DNA of 64,000 nucleotides. It comes from Chryseobacterium sp. CH25 (GTDB lineage Bacteria; Bacteroidota; Bacteroidia; Flavobacteriales; Weeksellaceae). This document shows, in pieces, positions 1 to 7,620 of the stretch. Made by a program: the position numbers and the translations under genes. The stretch covers positions 310,001 to 374,000 of the forward strand of contig NZ_NRQT01000001.1 of NCBI RefSeq assembly GCF_004119455.1, in the 5' to 3' direction. The notes beneath the pieces were generated by a model that did not search any database, was not told the DNA's origin, and was given only the letters and a program-made list of their open reading frames with translations. How positions within the stretch are numbered: position 1 is the first letter of the stretch; each line of letters opens with the position of its first letter.

Positions 1-409
1 AATATTGTAAAAACATAAAAGAAAAGCCTTTTCATCTGAGTTATGAAAAGGCTTTTTATATGTAAAAACCTCTTGAAACCATAATTTCTGAAGTCTGCTT
101 TTCAAACTCAAACAAAATCCAATATGTATTAAAGTTTTATTAATTAAAAATTAATTCCCTATTACTTGAAGAATATTATTATCTCAACAAATATAGAAAA
201 CACCTATCGTTTTATCATTTATAAATGTTAAGATTTACGGAAAACAAAAACATAACTTAACAATCAGCACTTTAATAAAAAAATACTTTAAAATAAAGTT
301 CTTAAAATAACCTTAAAAAGGAAAATAAAAGAAAAACATGGCATATAATTTGTTAACATTCAAACGTTATTTTTAACGATTTTTAACAATTTAAAACTCC
401 AATATCTTT
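1..409. other. Gene-free AT-rich lead-in
   Basis: No convincing gene is seen here. The first 60 bases hold a strong terminator, presumably for a gene lying before the window. The rest is very AT-rich and includes the upstream region of the deacetylase at 410. No clear TAnnTTTG box was found for that gene. Confidence 0.6.
22..57 (+). terminator. Rho-independent terminator
   Basis: A perfect 14-bp stem (22-35 with 43-56) with a 7-base loop is followed by T residues. A-rich sequence on its left means it could work in both directions. The gene it ends lies outside the window. Confidence 0.8.
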
Positions 410-1270
410 ATGAGAAAAATTTTTGCGGGAAAGTCAAAAAATAAGGCTTTTCTCGGGATGTTTGCATTGATGAGTGCAACTTCAGTAGTATTACACAGCT
501 GTAATTTTAAGAATGACGTGAACACCTCTACCAGTTCACCGGAACATCCTGCCGCAGAAACTGCCCCTAAAACGGACGACGAAAGTATAGATCCCGATAA
601 AAGAGTAATCTATCTGACCTTTGATGACGGTCCTAACCAGGGAACAGAAAACCTTTTAAAGATTCTTGACAAAAGAAATGTATGTGCCACCGCTTTTTTA
701 GTGGGAAGACATGTTAATGGAAGTACAAAGCAAAAAAATGATTTTAAGCTTTTAAAGGAAAGCCCACTTATTGAATTGGCCAACCATAGCTTCACTCATG
801 CGCATAACAAATACACAGCCTTCTATAAAAGTGCTGATGCTGTTGTACGTGATTTCGATATTGCTAAAGACACTCTTAAACTTCATGATAAAATAGCAAG
901 AACCCCAGGAAGAAATATCTGGAGACTTAACAATATTAATGTTACTGACATCAAAAGCTCCACTGCTGCAGCAGATGGTCTTAAAAGAGCGGGCTATAAA
1001 GTGATCGGTTGGGATCTTGAATGGAGACCTACCCAAAAAATGACTTTAAAAGGAAGCCACGAAGCCATGCTGAAAAAAGTAGACAGCATCTTTCTTAATG
1101 ATCTTGAAAAAACTTCAAGGCACCTTGTTTTCCTTACTCATGATCAATATCTGAGAGATACCGATTCTATTAACGAATTGGATCTGTTTATTGAAAAATT
1201 ACAGAAAAGTAACAAGTTTGTTTTCAGAAAGATTTCTCAGTATCCAAAAATTAATGAAGTACTGAACTAA
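410..1270 (+). CDS. Polysaccharide deacetylase (NodB/CE4) lipoprotein
   Basis: A probable secreted or membrane-anchored carbohydrate esterase 4 enzyme that removes acetyl groups from an amino sugar polymer such as peptidoglycan or chitin. The N-terminus has a signal peptide ending in a lipobox with Cys31, followed by a Thr/Ser/Pro-rich linker. The NodB domain starts near residue 65. It shows TFDDGP with catalytic Asp72 and metal ligand Asp73, HSFTH with metal ligands His126 and His130, an RTPG motif, a GWDLEW motif and a C-terminal LTHD motif. All five NodB motifs are therefore present and the enzyme should be active. The 286-residue length is normal. It stands alone and is followed by yggS 77 bases later. 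The exact substrate cannot be read from sequence. Confidence 0.85.
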   Translation: MRKIFAGKSKNKAFLGMFALMSATSVVLHSCNFKNDVNTSTSSPEHPAAETAPKTDDESIDPDKRVIYLTFDDGPNQGTENLLKILDKRNVCATAFLVGRHVNGSTKQKNDFKLLKESPLIELANHSFTHAHNKYTAFYKSADAVVRDFDIAKDTLKLHDKIARTPGRNIWRLNNINVTDIKSSTAAADGLKRAGYKVIGWDLEWRPTQKMTLKGSHEAMLKKVDSIFLNDLEKTSRHLVFLTHDQYLRDTDSINELDLFIEKLQKSNKFVFRKISQYPKINEVLN

Positions 1271-1311
1271 TCTAAGGGTTGAAGAAAATCTGTTTTTCAA
1301 TCAGTTTACAC

Positions 1312-1342
1312 TTTGAACCTTAGCCTAAATTTCAGAACTTTG
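1312..1342 (+). promoter_or_regulatory. Bacteroidota promoter of yggS
   Basis: TTTG (1312-1315) and GAACTTTG (1335-1342, one mismatch to TAnnTTTG) are 19 bases apart. The predicted start of transcription is only 1-3 bases before the ATG at 1348, so the mRNA may be leaderless. Confidence 0.55.
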
Positions 1343-1347
1343 CATTT

Positions 1348-2007
1348 ATGAGTATTAAGGAAAATTACAAAAAAATACAGGATCAGCTTACAGCAGATGT
1401 TCAACTGGTTGCCGTTTCAAAAACGCATCCAGTTTCTGCTATTCAGGAAGTATATAATCTTGGGCAAAGAGTCTTTGGAGAAAACAAGGTTCAGGAACTG
1501 ATGGAAAAGGCTCCTCTCCTGCCTCAGGATATCCAGTGGCATCTTATCGGACACCTGCAGACCAACAAGGTAAAATATATTGCCCCTTTCATAGATACCA
1601 TCCAAAGTGTAGATTCAGAAAAACTATTAGCTGAAATCAACAAAGAAGCAGGTAAGAACAATAGGTCTATTAAAGTTTTGCTTCAGGTAAAAATTGCAGC
1701 AGAGGACAGCAAATTCGGACTTGAAATATCAGAAGCCAAAACTATTTTCCAACAATATATGGATGGGAATTTCCCACATGTTGAAGTTACCGGATTGATG
1801 GGAATGGCAACTTTTACAGATAATGAGCCACAGATCAGAAAAGAATTTTTAACTTTAAAGACACTTTTTGATGAATTAAATCAACTGAAACCTTTAAAAA
1901 CCTTATCAATGGGAATGAGTGATGATTTCCCTGTAGCCATTGAATGTGGTGCTAATTCTGTGAGAGTAGGATCTGCAATTTTCGGAAGAAGAGACTATTC
2001 ACAATAG
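1348..2007 (+). CDS. YggS/PROSC family PLP homeostasis protein
   Basis: A member of the YggS/ProsC family, single-domain proteins with an alanine-racemase-like TIM barrel that bind pyridoxal 5'-phosphate and buffer the cellular PLP pool without a known catalytic activity. The PLP lysine lies in AVSKTHP near residue 25. Other family signatures are FGENKVQE, WHLIGHLQTNK, GLMGMATF, SMGMSDDF and the C-terminal VRVGSAIFGRR phosphate-binding segment. The 219-residue length is typical. It sits between an esterase and a response regulator, and each of the latter two has its own promoter, so no operon partner is evident. Family assignment is firm. Confidence 0.95.
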   Translation: MSIKENYKKIQDQLTADVQLVAVSKTHPVSAIQEVYNLGQRVFGENKVQELMEKAPLLPQDIQWHLIGHLQTNKVKYIAPFIDTIQSVDSEKLLAEINKEAGKNNRSIKVLLQVKIAAEDSKFGLEISEAKTIFQQYMDGNFPHVEVTGLMGMATFTDNEPQIRKEFLTLKTLFDELNQLKPLKTLSMGMSDDFPVAIECGANSVRVGSAIFGRRDYSQ

Positions 2008-2024
2008 AATATTTAGGTACAGTT

Positions 2025-2058
2025 TTTGCTAATAATTGAAACAAAAAATTTAAATTTG
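2025..2058 (+). promoter_or_regulatory. Bacteroidota promoter of the sigma-54 response regulator
   Basis: TTTG (2025-2028) and a perfect TAnnTTTG box (TAAATTTG, 2051-2058) are 22 bases apart. The ATG at 2064 starts 5 bases after the box, so the transcript probably has almost no leader. Confidence 0.6.
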
Positions 2059-2063
2059 CGACT

Positions 2064-3248
2064 ATGCAAAAAATCCTTATAGTAGAAGACGAAAAAGCAA
2101 TCTCAGGAGTACTTCACAGTATTCTTTCTGACGAACTTACAGATTATGAATTTGTTATCGCCGAAGACGGCCTTGAAGGTTACAAACAGGTAGAAAAAGA
2201 AGATTTCGCATTGGTGATCTCTGATATCAAGATGCCTAAGCTTTCAGGAACCGAGCTTTTAAAGCAGAGTCTCGTATTGAAACCTGAAACTACATTTATC
2301 ATGATTTCAGGTCATGCAGACATTGATTCTGCCGTTTCCTGCCTGAAAGAGGGTGCATACGACTTTATCTCCAAGCCTATTGACATCAACAGACTTATTA
2401 CCAGCGTAAAAAATGCTTTAGTTAAAGAAACGCTGAAGAAAGAAAACAAAAATCTTCAGACAGAAAATAAAACATTAAAGAGAAAGGTAAATAAAAAATA
2501 TCAGATGATCGGGAACTCTCCTGCTTTGCAGAAGATTCAGGACATGATTGAAAAGGTTGCCGTTTCTGATGCCAGAGTTTTGATTACAGGACCAAACGGT
2601 GCCGGGAAGGAACTGGTAGCTCATGCTATTCACAACCAAAGTGAGCGTGCAAGAGGCCCTATGGTAGAAGTAAACTGTGCTGCGATCCCATCTGAACTTA
2701 TTGAATCTGAACTTTTCGGACACGTAAAAGGTTCTTTTACAGGTGCTATTAAAGATAAGCAGGGAAAATTCGAACAGGCAAACGGGGGAACTATTTTCCT
2801 TGACGAGATTGGAGATATGAGCCTTATTGCTCAGGCTAAGGTATTGAGAGCCCTTCAGGAAAGCAAAGTATCTCCTGTAGGAAGCGACAAAGAAATAAAA
2901 GTTGATGTGAGAGTAATCGCAGCAACCAACAAAAACATGCAGAAGGAGATTGAGGAAGGGAAATTCAGAGAAGACCTTTACCACAGACTTTCTGTAATTG
3001 AAATCTATGTTCCGCCATTGGATGACAGAAAAGATGATATCAAATTATTGGTTGAACATTTCTCTGGTATGATTGCTGATGAGCATGGTACTGCTATGAA
3101 AAAGTTTGATGATAAAGCTATTGATGCTTTAAAAGCGCTTTCATGGACTGGAAATATCAGGGAGTTAAGGAATGTTGTGGAAAGATTGATTATTCTTGGT
3201 GGAAACACTGTTTCTGAAAGTGACGTTGCAAGTTTTGTAAGGAAATAA
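2064..3248 (+). CDS. Sigma-54-interacting response regulator lacking a C-terminal HTH
   Basis: An NtrC-type two-component regulator. Residues 1-120 form a receiver domain with acidic pocket Glu8/Asp9, phosphoacceptor Asp54 in SDIKMP and Lys104. A charged helical linker at about 120-145 is followed by a sigma-54 AAA+ domain. That domain has Walker A GPNGAGK at 176-182, the sigma-54 contact loop as GSFTGA (223-228, where GAFTGA is usual) and Walker B IFLDE at 244-248. The protein ends at residue 394, soon after the AAA+ lid helices (WTGNIRELRNVVERL), so the Fis-type helix-turn-helix seen in most NtrC proteins is absent. A strong terminator follows directly, so this end looks genuine. It may activate sigma-54 promoters without specific DNA binding. 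No histidine kinase gene is adjacent. Confidence 0.93.
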   Translation: MQKILIVEDEKAISGVLHSILSDELTDYEFVIAEDGLEGYKQVEKEDFALVISDIKMPKLSGTELLKQSLVLKPETTFIMISGHADIDSAVSCLKEGAYDFISKPIDINRLITSVKNALVKETLKKENKNLQTENKTLKRKVNKKYQMIGNSPALQKIQDMIEKVAVSDARVLITGPNGAGKELVAHAIHNQSERARGPMVEVNCAAIPSELIESELFGHVKGSFTGAIKDKQGKFEQANGGTIFLDEIGDMSLIAQAKVLRALQESKVSPVGSDKEIKVDVRVIAATNKNMQKEIEEGKFREDLYHRLSVIEIYVPPLDDRKDDIKLLVEHFSGMIADEHGTAMKKFDDKAIDALKALSWTGNIRELRNVVERLIILGGNTVSESDVASFVRK

Positions 3249-3271
3249 TACAATTATTATTACAATATTAT

Positions 3272-3307
3272 AAAAATTTGCAGTACAACTACTGCAAATT
3301 TTTTTTT
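3272..3307 (+). terminator. Terminator after the response regulator
   Basis: A perfect 14-bp stem (3272-3285 with 3290-3303) with a 4-base loop runs into a T tract. Confidence 0.9.
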
Positions 3308-3347
3308 GGACTATATGAATGATAAACTATATGAATCTTAAGATATT

Positions 3348-4709
3348 ATGAAATTTTTAAACAAAAACTACACAAAAGAATGCCTGACTTTGGCTCTGCC
3401 TGTGATGCTCACCCAGGTAGGGCAAGTTTCAGTGAATTTATTTGACAATATTATTGTCGGAAAACTATTAGGGGCAGATGCATTAGCCTCTGTTTCGTTA
3501 GGGAATGCGGTGTTCTTCTCTATATTTGTATTGGCACTGGGTTTTTCATTTGCCATACCGCCTTTGGTTTCTGAAGCACACTCAAAAGAAGATCATGCTA
3601 CTATTAATTCTGTTTTTAGTCATGGTTTTATCATCAATATGGCTGTAGGAGTTATTCTTATGCTGGTATTATTTGCAGTAATGCCTCTACTCTATCACTC
3701 CGGACAGCCAGAGAAGATTGTTCCTGATACAATAGCCTTTTTAAGTATTATGGTAGTCAGTATGATACCGATCATGGCTTTTCAGACGCTTCGTGAAGTT
3801 TCAGAAGGCTTATCTTATACCATTGGGGTTACCAAAGCTACCATTATTGCCAACATCATCAATATTGCTTTAAACTACGTCTTTATCAAAGGGCTTTGGG
3901 GAATTCCTCCAATGGGAGTACAAGGTTCTGCTTTAGCAACTTTAATCTCCAGAATCTTCATGGTGGTTTTCCTTTATTTTGTATTGTTGAAGGAAAAAAG
4001 AACGAGACGTTATATCAAAGATTTCTCTCTGAAAGTACAAGACTTTTCTAAGGCTATGTTTGATAAAATGGTAAGATTAGGATTGCCTACCGCTTTACAG
4101 ATGTTCTTTGAGGTAACTGCTTTTGCTGGAGCTGCTTTCATCTGCGGATTAATCTCTGCACATGATATTGCTTCTCACCAGATCGCATTGAGTATGGCTT
4201 CATTTACCTTCAACCTTTGCGTTGGATTCAGTGTAGCCTCTACCGTTATGATCGGAAGAAAGTTAGGAGAACAGAATTTTGTTGAATTAAGAAAAGTAGG
4301 AATCAACAATTTAAAGATTGCATTTATCTTTATGTGTATCTGCGGATTGTTTTTCGTTTTAGGAAAAAATATTTTACCTACATTCTTTACTAAAAAAGAA
4401 GAAGTTGAAGTAATCGCTCTGGCATCAAAACTGATGATTATCGCAGCCTTATTCCAGCTTTCTGATGGAATTCAGGTAACAGCATTAGGAATGCTGAGAG
4501 GGTTACAGGATGTAAAAATACCATCTATTTATACTTTTATTGCCTATTGGCTTATTACTATTCCTTTAGGCTATTTCTTCTGTGTAACATTGGAAATGGG
4601 AGCATTCGGAATGTGGATTGCTCTTGGACTGGGATTAACTGTTTCAGCAGTTTTCCTTGTTAAACGATTCCTTAATATGTCTGCTAAGCGAATTAAGCAG
4701 AATGCATAA
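3348..4709 (+). CDS. MATE family multidrug efflux transporter
   Basis: A 453-residue integral inner-membrane protein with about 12 hydrophobic segments, in the NorM-like branch of the MATE family, which exports cationic drugs or metabolites using a Na+ or H+ gradient. The N-terminal segment has the family pattern LALPVMLTQVGQ followed by LFDNIIVGKLLGADALASVSLGN. The second repeat contains the corresponding MVRLGLPTALQMFFEVTAF and HDIASHQIALSM segments. Length and two-fold repeat are normal. It has strong terminators on both sides and is probably a single-gene unit. The substrate cannot be predicted. Confidence 0.93.
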   Translation: MKFLNKNYTKECLTLALPVMLTQVGQVSVNLFDNIIVGKLLGADALASVSLGNAVFFSIFVLALGFSFAIPPLVSEAHSKEDHATINSVFSHGFIINMAVGVILMLVLFAVMPLLYHSGQPEKIVPDTIAFLSIMVVSMIPIMAFQTLREVSEGLSYTIGVTKATIIANIINIALNYVFIKGLWGIPPMGVQGSALATLISRIFMVVFLYFVLLKEKRTRRYIKDFSLKVQDFSKAMFDKMVRLGLPTALQMFFEVTAFAGAAFICGLISAHDIASHQIALSMASFTFNLCVGFSVASTVMIGRKLGEQNFVELRKVGINNLKIAFIFMCICGLFFVLGKNILPTFFTKKEEVEVIALASKLMIIAALFQLSDGIQVTALGMLRGLQDVKIPSIYTFIAYWLITIPLGYFFCVTLEMGAFGMWIALGLGLTVSAVFLVKRFLNMSAKRIKQNA

Positions 4710-4712
4710 AAT

Positions 4713-4746
4713 AAAAAAGGCTGTTTCTATGGAAGCAGCCTTTTTT
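4713..4746 (+). terminator. Terminator after the MATE gene
   Basis: An 11-bp stem (4713-4723 with 4736-4746), extendable by about four weaker pairs, ends in a T run directly after the MATE stop codon. Confidence 0.9.
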
Positions 4747-4750
4747 ATTT

Positions 4751-4945
4751 CTCTCGCAGATTTAACAGATCATGCAGACTTTAATACGAGAAGTAAACTT
4801 AAGAAGCGATTTCATCGCCTTATAAATAATTTTTGGCTAAAGCCCATCCCTATTGAATTTATACACTTAGACTTTATAAAAATTTATACTTATACAAATT
4901 AACATTCACCATAAGCATCTGCGTAATCCGCTAAATCTGCGAGAG
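4751..4945. repeat. Inverted repeat of the CGCAGATTTA family enclosing a GCTAAAGCC motif
   Basis: Two 28-base arms, 4751-4778 and 4918-4945, are inverted copies with about four mismatches. Between them lies a GGCTAAAGCCC motif (4835-4845) followed by CTATTGAATTT. The same building blocks recur at 12631-12690, 18294-18363 and 27660-27760. No protein is encoded with any credibility. Confidence 0.7.
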
Positions 4946-4966
4946 ATTTTTAAGTAACAGCAAAGA

Positions 4967-4996
4967 AAAAGGTTATCCCAGATGAGATAACCTTTT
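4967..4996 (-). terminator. Terminator after the GNAT gene
   Basis: An 11-bp perfect stem (4967-4977 with 4986-4996). On the minus strand it is followed by a T-rich tract. Confidence 0.88.
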
Positions 4997-5000
4997 ATAT

Positions 5001-5519
5001 TTATTTAATTCTTCTCCCTAAAATCTTCAAACTTCGTTCAATACCATCCAAAACAGCCACATTAGGTAGCGTACCCCAATCTTCAAAACCAAAGTGTCTG
5101 AATAGTTTCAAACTTGGTTCATTGTGAAGAAAAATAAGGGCTACCAGATTAATTACTCCAAATTTCCCAGCATTGTCAATACAATACTGGAGAATCGTTT
5201 TGCCATACCCTTTTCCTCTGGAGCTTTCATCAAGGTAAATACTCACTTCCACAGTTCCACTGTAAGCAGGTCTTTCATGGAATGAGCTGAAACTTACCCA
5301 GCCTACGGTCTGCCCTTCAGCATCTTCTACCATCCAAAGTGGTCGGGTATCAGCACTATGCTCATTAAACCATTGCACTTTGCTTTCTACGGAAACTTCT
5401 TCTACATCAGCAGTTACCATTCTTGAAGCAATAATTGAGTTGTAAATGGTTACAATTTTATTTAAATCGGCTAATTCTGCACTTCTGAATTTTAAATTTC
5501 CCATGGATATCACATTCAA
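5001..5519 (-). CDS. GNAT family N-acetyltransferase, phosphinothricin-acetyltransferase-like
   Basis: A cytosolic acetyl-CoA-dependent N-acetyltransferase. The protein starts with FRSAELADLNKIVTIYN, the usual beta1-alpha1 of this subgroup. It carries the acetyl-CoA pyrophosphate loop in motif A (SIYLDESSRGKGYGKTIL, containing RGKGYG, around residues 95-115). The pattern FHERPAYSGTVEVSIYLDE resembles the phosphinothricin/methionine sulfoximine acetyltransferase branch, but the true substrate is unknown. Length 172 residues is normal. A second in-frame ATG at codon 6 (MGNLKFR) is an equally good start and leaves a cleaner N-terminus. It is flanked downstream by a terminator and appears monocistronic. 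Confidence 0.85.
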   Translation of the reverse strand: MNVISMGNLKFRSAELADLNKIVTIYNSIIASRMVTADVEEVSVESKVQWFNEHSADTRPLWMVEDAEGQTVGWVSFSSFHERPAYSGTVEVSIYLDESSRGKGYGKTILQYCIDNAGKFGVINLVALIFLHNEPSLKLFRHFGFEDWGTLPNVAVLDGIERSLKILGRRIK

Positions 5520-5700
5520 TATTTATGTCACAAAAATAATAATTTTTCACAATACCCCCATTTATTTTACATAAATTATTTTATTTTTAATAAAAAAACT
5601 AAATACACCCATGTAAAAACAACACTAAAACACAATAAACAACTAAAAAATTATTTATGTTAATACACGCAAAAGCGCAATTTTATTTTGGAGTGAATGT

Positions 5701-5905
5701 TTTTAAGGCGCAAAGATTTTATCTGCGATAAAATTGAATACTGTATAGATAATGGCCATTTATACACAAATAATGTATTAATGTCTAAAATCTATGTTTC
5801 TATGTGGCTAAATCAGTTTAATTTTTACCACATAGAAATATATAATCTACAAATAAATTGCAGATATTTTTTGCTGAGAATCTTTGATTCTCTTGCGCCT
5901 TAAAA
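5701..5905. repeat. Nested inverted-repeat element (CGCAAAGATT family)
   Basis: A perfect 13-bp inverted repeat, 5701-5713 and 5893-5905, bounds about 180 bases. Inside is a second perfect 11-bp inverted repeat, 5797-5807 and 5828-5838, so the element folds into a hairpin within a hairpin. Just outside, 5919-5941 reads TTCTTTGCGTCTTAGCG, an inverted relative of the CGCAAAGATTTTAT start. A similar CGCAAAGATTTTAT sequence occurs at 56419-56432. A 68-codon open frame inside has no protein-like character. Confidence 0.7.
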
Positions 5906-5952
5906 GCAGTTCGTTTTATAATTCTTTGCGTCTTAGCGTTTTCCAACAATAC

Positions 5953-6513
5953 TTATTGTAGATTCTTCAGAATTCTATTTAAGCTTCTTACTGCAATTCC
6001 GAGGTATGCAGCCATATCTTCTTTGGAAATCTGAATATTCTGCTTAGCCTGCATTCTAAGCAGCTGTGTAAGTGTATGCTCTACCGTATAAAGCTGTTGA
6101 TAGGAAGCTCTGCTTGAAGTATTGATAATACGTTCTGCAAAGGAATTTAACAGTAAATTATTCAAAACAAGATCTTTTTGAATCAATTCATTAAAATAGT
6201 CCAGACTTATGGTATATACTACAACTTCTGTCAATGCTTCAATACCACACAAGCAAGATATATTTTTAATCAGCTCTACTTCGCCGAGAATTTCTCCACT
6301 TCCCAGAAATTCAATGATGTACTCTTTTCCGTTTTCTTCCTCAAAATAACATTTTGTAATTCCTTCTTTAATCAACATTACTTTGGAAACCGTGTGATCC
6401 TGGATCAATAACTTCTGTCCTTTGGAAAATGATTCCAGCATAATATTTTCTCCGGTTTGCTGATGATAAAGCCTTTCAAGATGACTTAAAAATGATTGAT
6501 TCGTTCGTAACAT
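5953..6513 (-). CDS. Crp/Fnr family transcriptional regulator
   Basis: A 186-residue protein of the CRP/FNR superfamily. Residues 1-110 form a cyclic-nucleotide-binding beta-roll (IMLESFSKGQKLLIQDHTVSKVMLIKEG and then FLGSGEILGEVELI). The typical cAMP-binding RxS arginine of E. coli Crp is not seen, so the ligand is uncertain. The last 45 residues form a short winged helix with AAYLGIAVRSLNRILKNL as recognition helix. The ATG at 6513 is preferred over a TTG further upstream because the longer version would run into the palindrome at 6523. It is divergent from the HAD gene at 6589, which is an obvious candidate target along with itself. Confidence 0.88.
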   Translation of the reverse strand: MLRTNQSFLSHLERLYHQQTGENIMLESFSKGQKLLIQDHTVSKVMLIKEGITKCYFEEENGKEYIIEFLGSGEILGEVELIKNISCLCGIEALTEVVVYTISLDYFNELIQKDLVLNNLLLNSFAERIINTSSRASYQQLYTVEHTLTQLLRMQAKQNIQISKEDMAAYLGIAVRSLNRILKNLQ

Positions 6514-6522
6514 AGGTCTTCG

Positions 6523-6534
6523 GGACAATTGTCC
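6523..6534. promoter_or_regulatory. 12-bp palindrome in the crp/HAD divergent region
   Basis: GGACAATTGTCC is a perfect palindrome. It ends directly before the -33 TTTG of the HAD promoter and lies 9 bases upstream of the crp-like start codon. It is a candidate operator for the Crp/Fnr protein. Confidence 0.5.
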
Positions 6535-6565
6535 TTTGCTGGTTTATTTTTTATATGGAAATTTG
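6535..6565 (+). promoter_or_regulatory. Promoter of the HAD hydrolase gene
   Basis: TTTG (6535-6538) and GAAATTTG (6558-6565, one mismatch to TAnnTTTG) are 19 bases apart, giving a leader of about 20 bases. Confidence 0.5.
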
Positions 6566-6588
6566 AAGCAGAAATTTACAAAACTAAA

Positions 6589-7278
6589 ATGAATAATCAC
6601 ATTACCACTATAGCTTTTGATGCAGATGATACACTTTGGATCAACGAACCTTATTTTCAGGAAGCAGAAAAGGAATTCTGTGCATTGCTTGAAGACTATC
6701 TTCCCCATCATTCCGTATCCCAGGAACTCTTTAAAACAGAAATGAAGAACCTTCATTTATATGGATATGGTGTAAAAGGATTTATGCTTTGTATGATTGA
6801 AACCATTGGAAGAGTTTCAAACAATACTGCTTCTCTGCAATTAGTCAACAGAGCGATTGAGCTAGGCCAGGATCTTCTTCAAAAGCCCATTGAACTGTTA
6901 GATGGAGTAACGGAGACTCTTGAAAGCTTAAAAGGAAAATACAGGCTTGTTGTAGCCACAAAAGGAGATTTACTTGATCAGGAACGTAAACTGAAAAATT
7001 CCGGATTGCAGGACTATTTCCATCATATTGAAATTATGAGTGACAAAAAGGAAAATGATTATCAAAAACTGCTAAAACATCTTGACTGCCAACCAGAAAA
7101 TTTTCTAATGCTTGGAAACTCCATTAAATCGGATATTTTACCTGTATTGGAAATTGGCGGATCAGCAGCTCACATTCCTTACCATGTTACCTGGAGCCAT
7201 GAGCAGCATGATGTGAATCTGGAACATGAAAATTTTATGGAACTGAAGACTATTAATGAGATCTTGTCATTTCTTTAA
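6589..7278 (+). CDS. HAD superfamily hydrolase
   Basis: A 229-residue haloacid-dehalogenase-like phosphohydrolase. Motif I is FDADDTLW with nucleophile Asp11 and acid/base Asp13. A helical cap follows. Motif II lies in VVATKGD, motif III is the lysine in DKKENDY, and motif IV is in FLMLGNSIKSDI. The DADDTLW variant is typical of a Bacteroidota group of subfamily IA HAD proteins with unassigned substrates, probably small phosphorylated metabolites. The ATG at 6589 is chosen because the frame upstream would pass through the promoter and palindrome. It is divergent from the Crp/Fnr-like gene. Confidence 0.88.
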   Translation: MNNHITTIAFDADDTLWINEPYFQEAEKEFCALLEDYLPHHSVSQELFKTEMKNLHLYGYGVKGFMLCMIETIGRVSNNTASLQLVNRAIELGQDLLQKPIELLDGVTETLESLKGKYRLVVATKGDLLDQERKLKNSGLQDYFHHIEIMSDKKENDYQKLLKHLDCQPENFLMLGNSIKSDILPVLEIGGSAAHIPYHVTWSHEQHDVNLEHENFMELKTINEILSFL

Positions 7279-7392
7279 TTATTGAGATTGATCAAGTTCT
7301 TTGAAAATAGTAAATAAAGCTTCATCTAAAGTTAGATTTCCTTATTCTTGTACAGTAACTTATCCCCCGCTTAGCTTTGTTGATCATTCCAT

Positions 7393-7430
7393 AAAAAAAG
7401 GCTGCCTCATTTCTGAGACAGCCTTTTCAT
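7393..7430 (+). terminator. Terminator after the HAD gene
   Basis: A 9-bp stem (7396-7404 with 7419-7427) plus an inner 4-bp stem and a T tract. It also has A-rich sequence upstream and may work both ways. Confidence 0.85.
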
Positions 7431-7460
7431 ATTTAGCTTGTTCTGATTAAGAAGTAAGGT

Positions 7461-7600
7461 TGGAAGATGGAAGAAGGGAGCTGGAGGTTACTTTTAGTGA
7501 TAAGTAATAAAAGTCACTATAAAATTAAATTGCTTCAAAAAAGAGAAGACAGCCATTATTTATGCCCTTCAGAACTTCCCTCTTCCAGCTCCCCGCTTCA
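7461..7600. repeat. Paired inverted repeat of the GGGAGCTGGA family
   Basis: GGGAGCTGGA at 7476-7485 is matched by its reverse complement at 7584-7593. Each core lies in purine-rich GGAAGATGGAAG-type sequence extending 10-20 bases. The same sequence pair occurs at 12543-12571 and 12838-12869. It lies between the HAD gene and the 3' end of the S9 peptidase and contains no gene. Confidence 0.65.
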
Positions 7601-7620
7601 AACCTGAATTCTTATATTTA

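Noticed and set aside
2475..2984. A 169-codon antisense frame within the response regulator
   Set aside because: It is the shadow of the conserved AAA+ domain on the other strand.
4657..4902. An 81-codon open frame overlapping the MATE gene end
   Set aside because: It runs through the MATE terminator and the repeat arm; the protein has no domain-like character.
5697..5903. A 68-codon open frame between the GNAT and Crp/Fnr genes
   Set aside because: It coincides with the nested inverted-repeat element, whose structure explains the sequence better.
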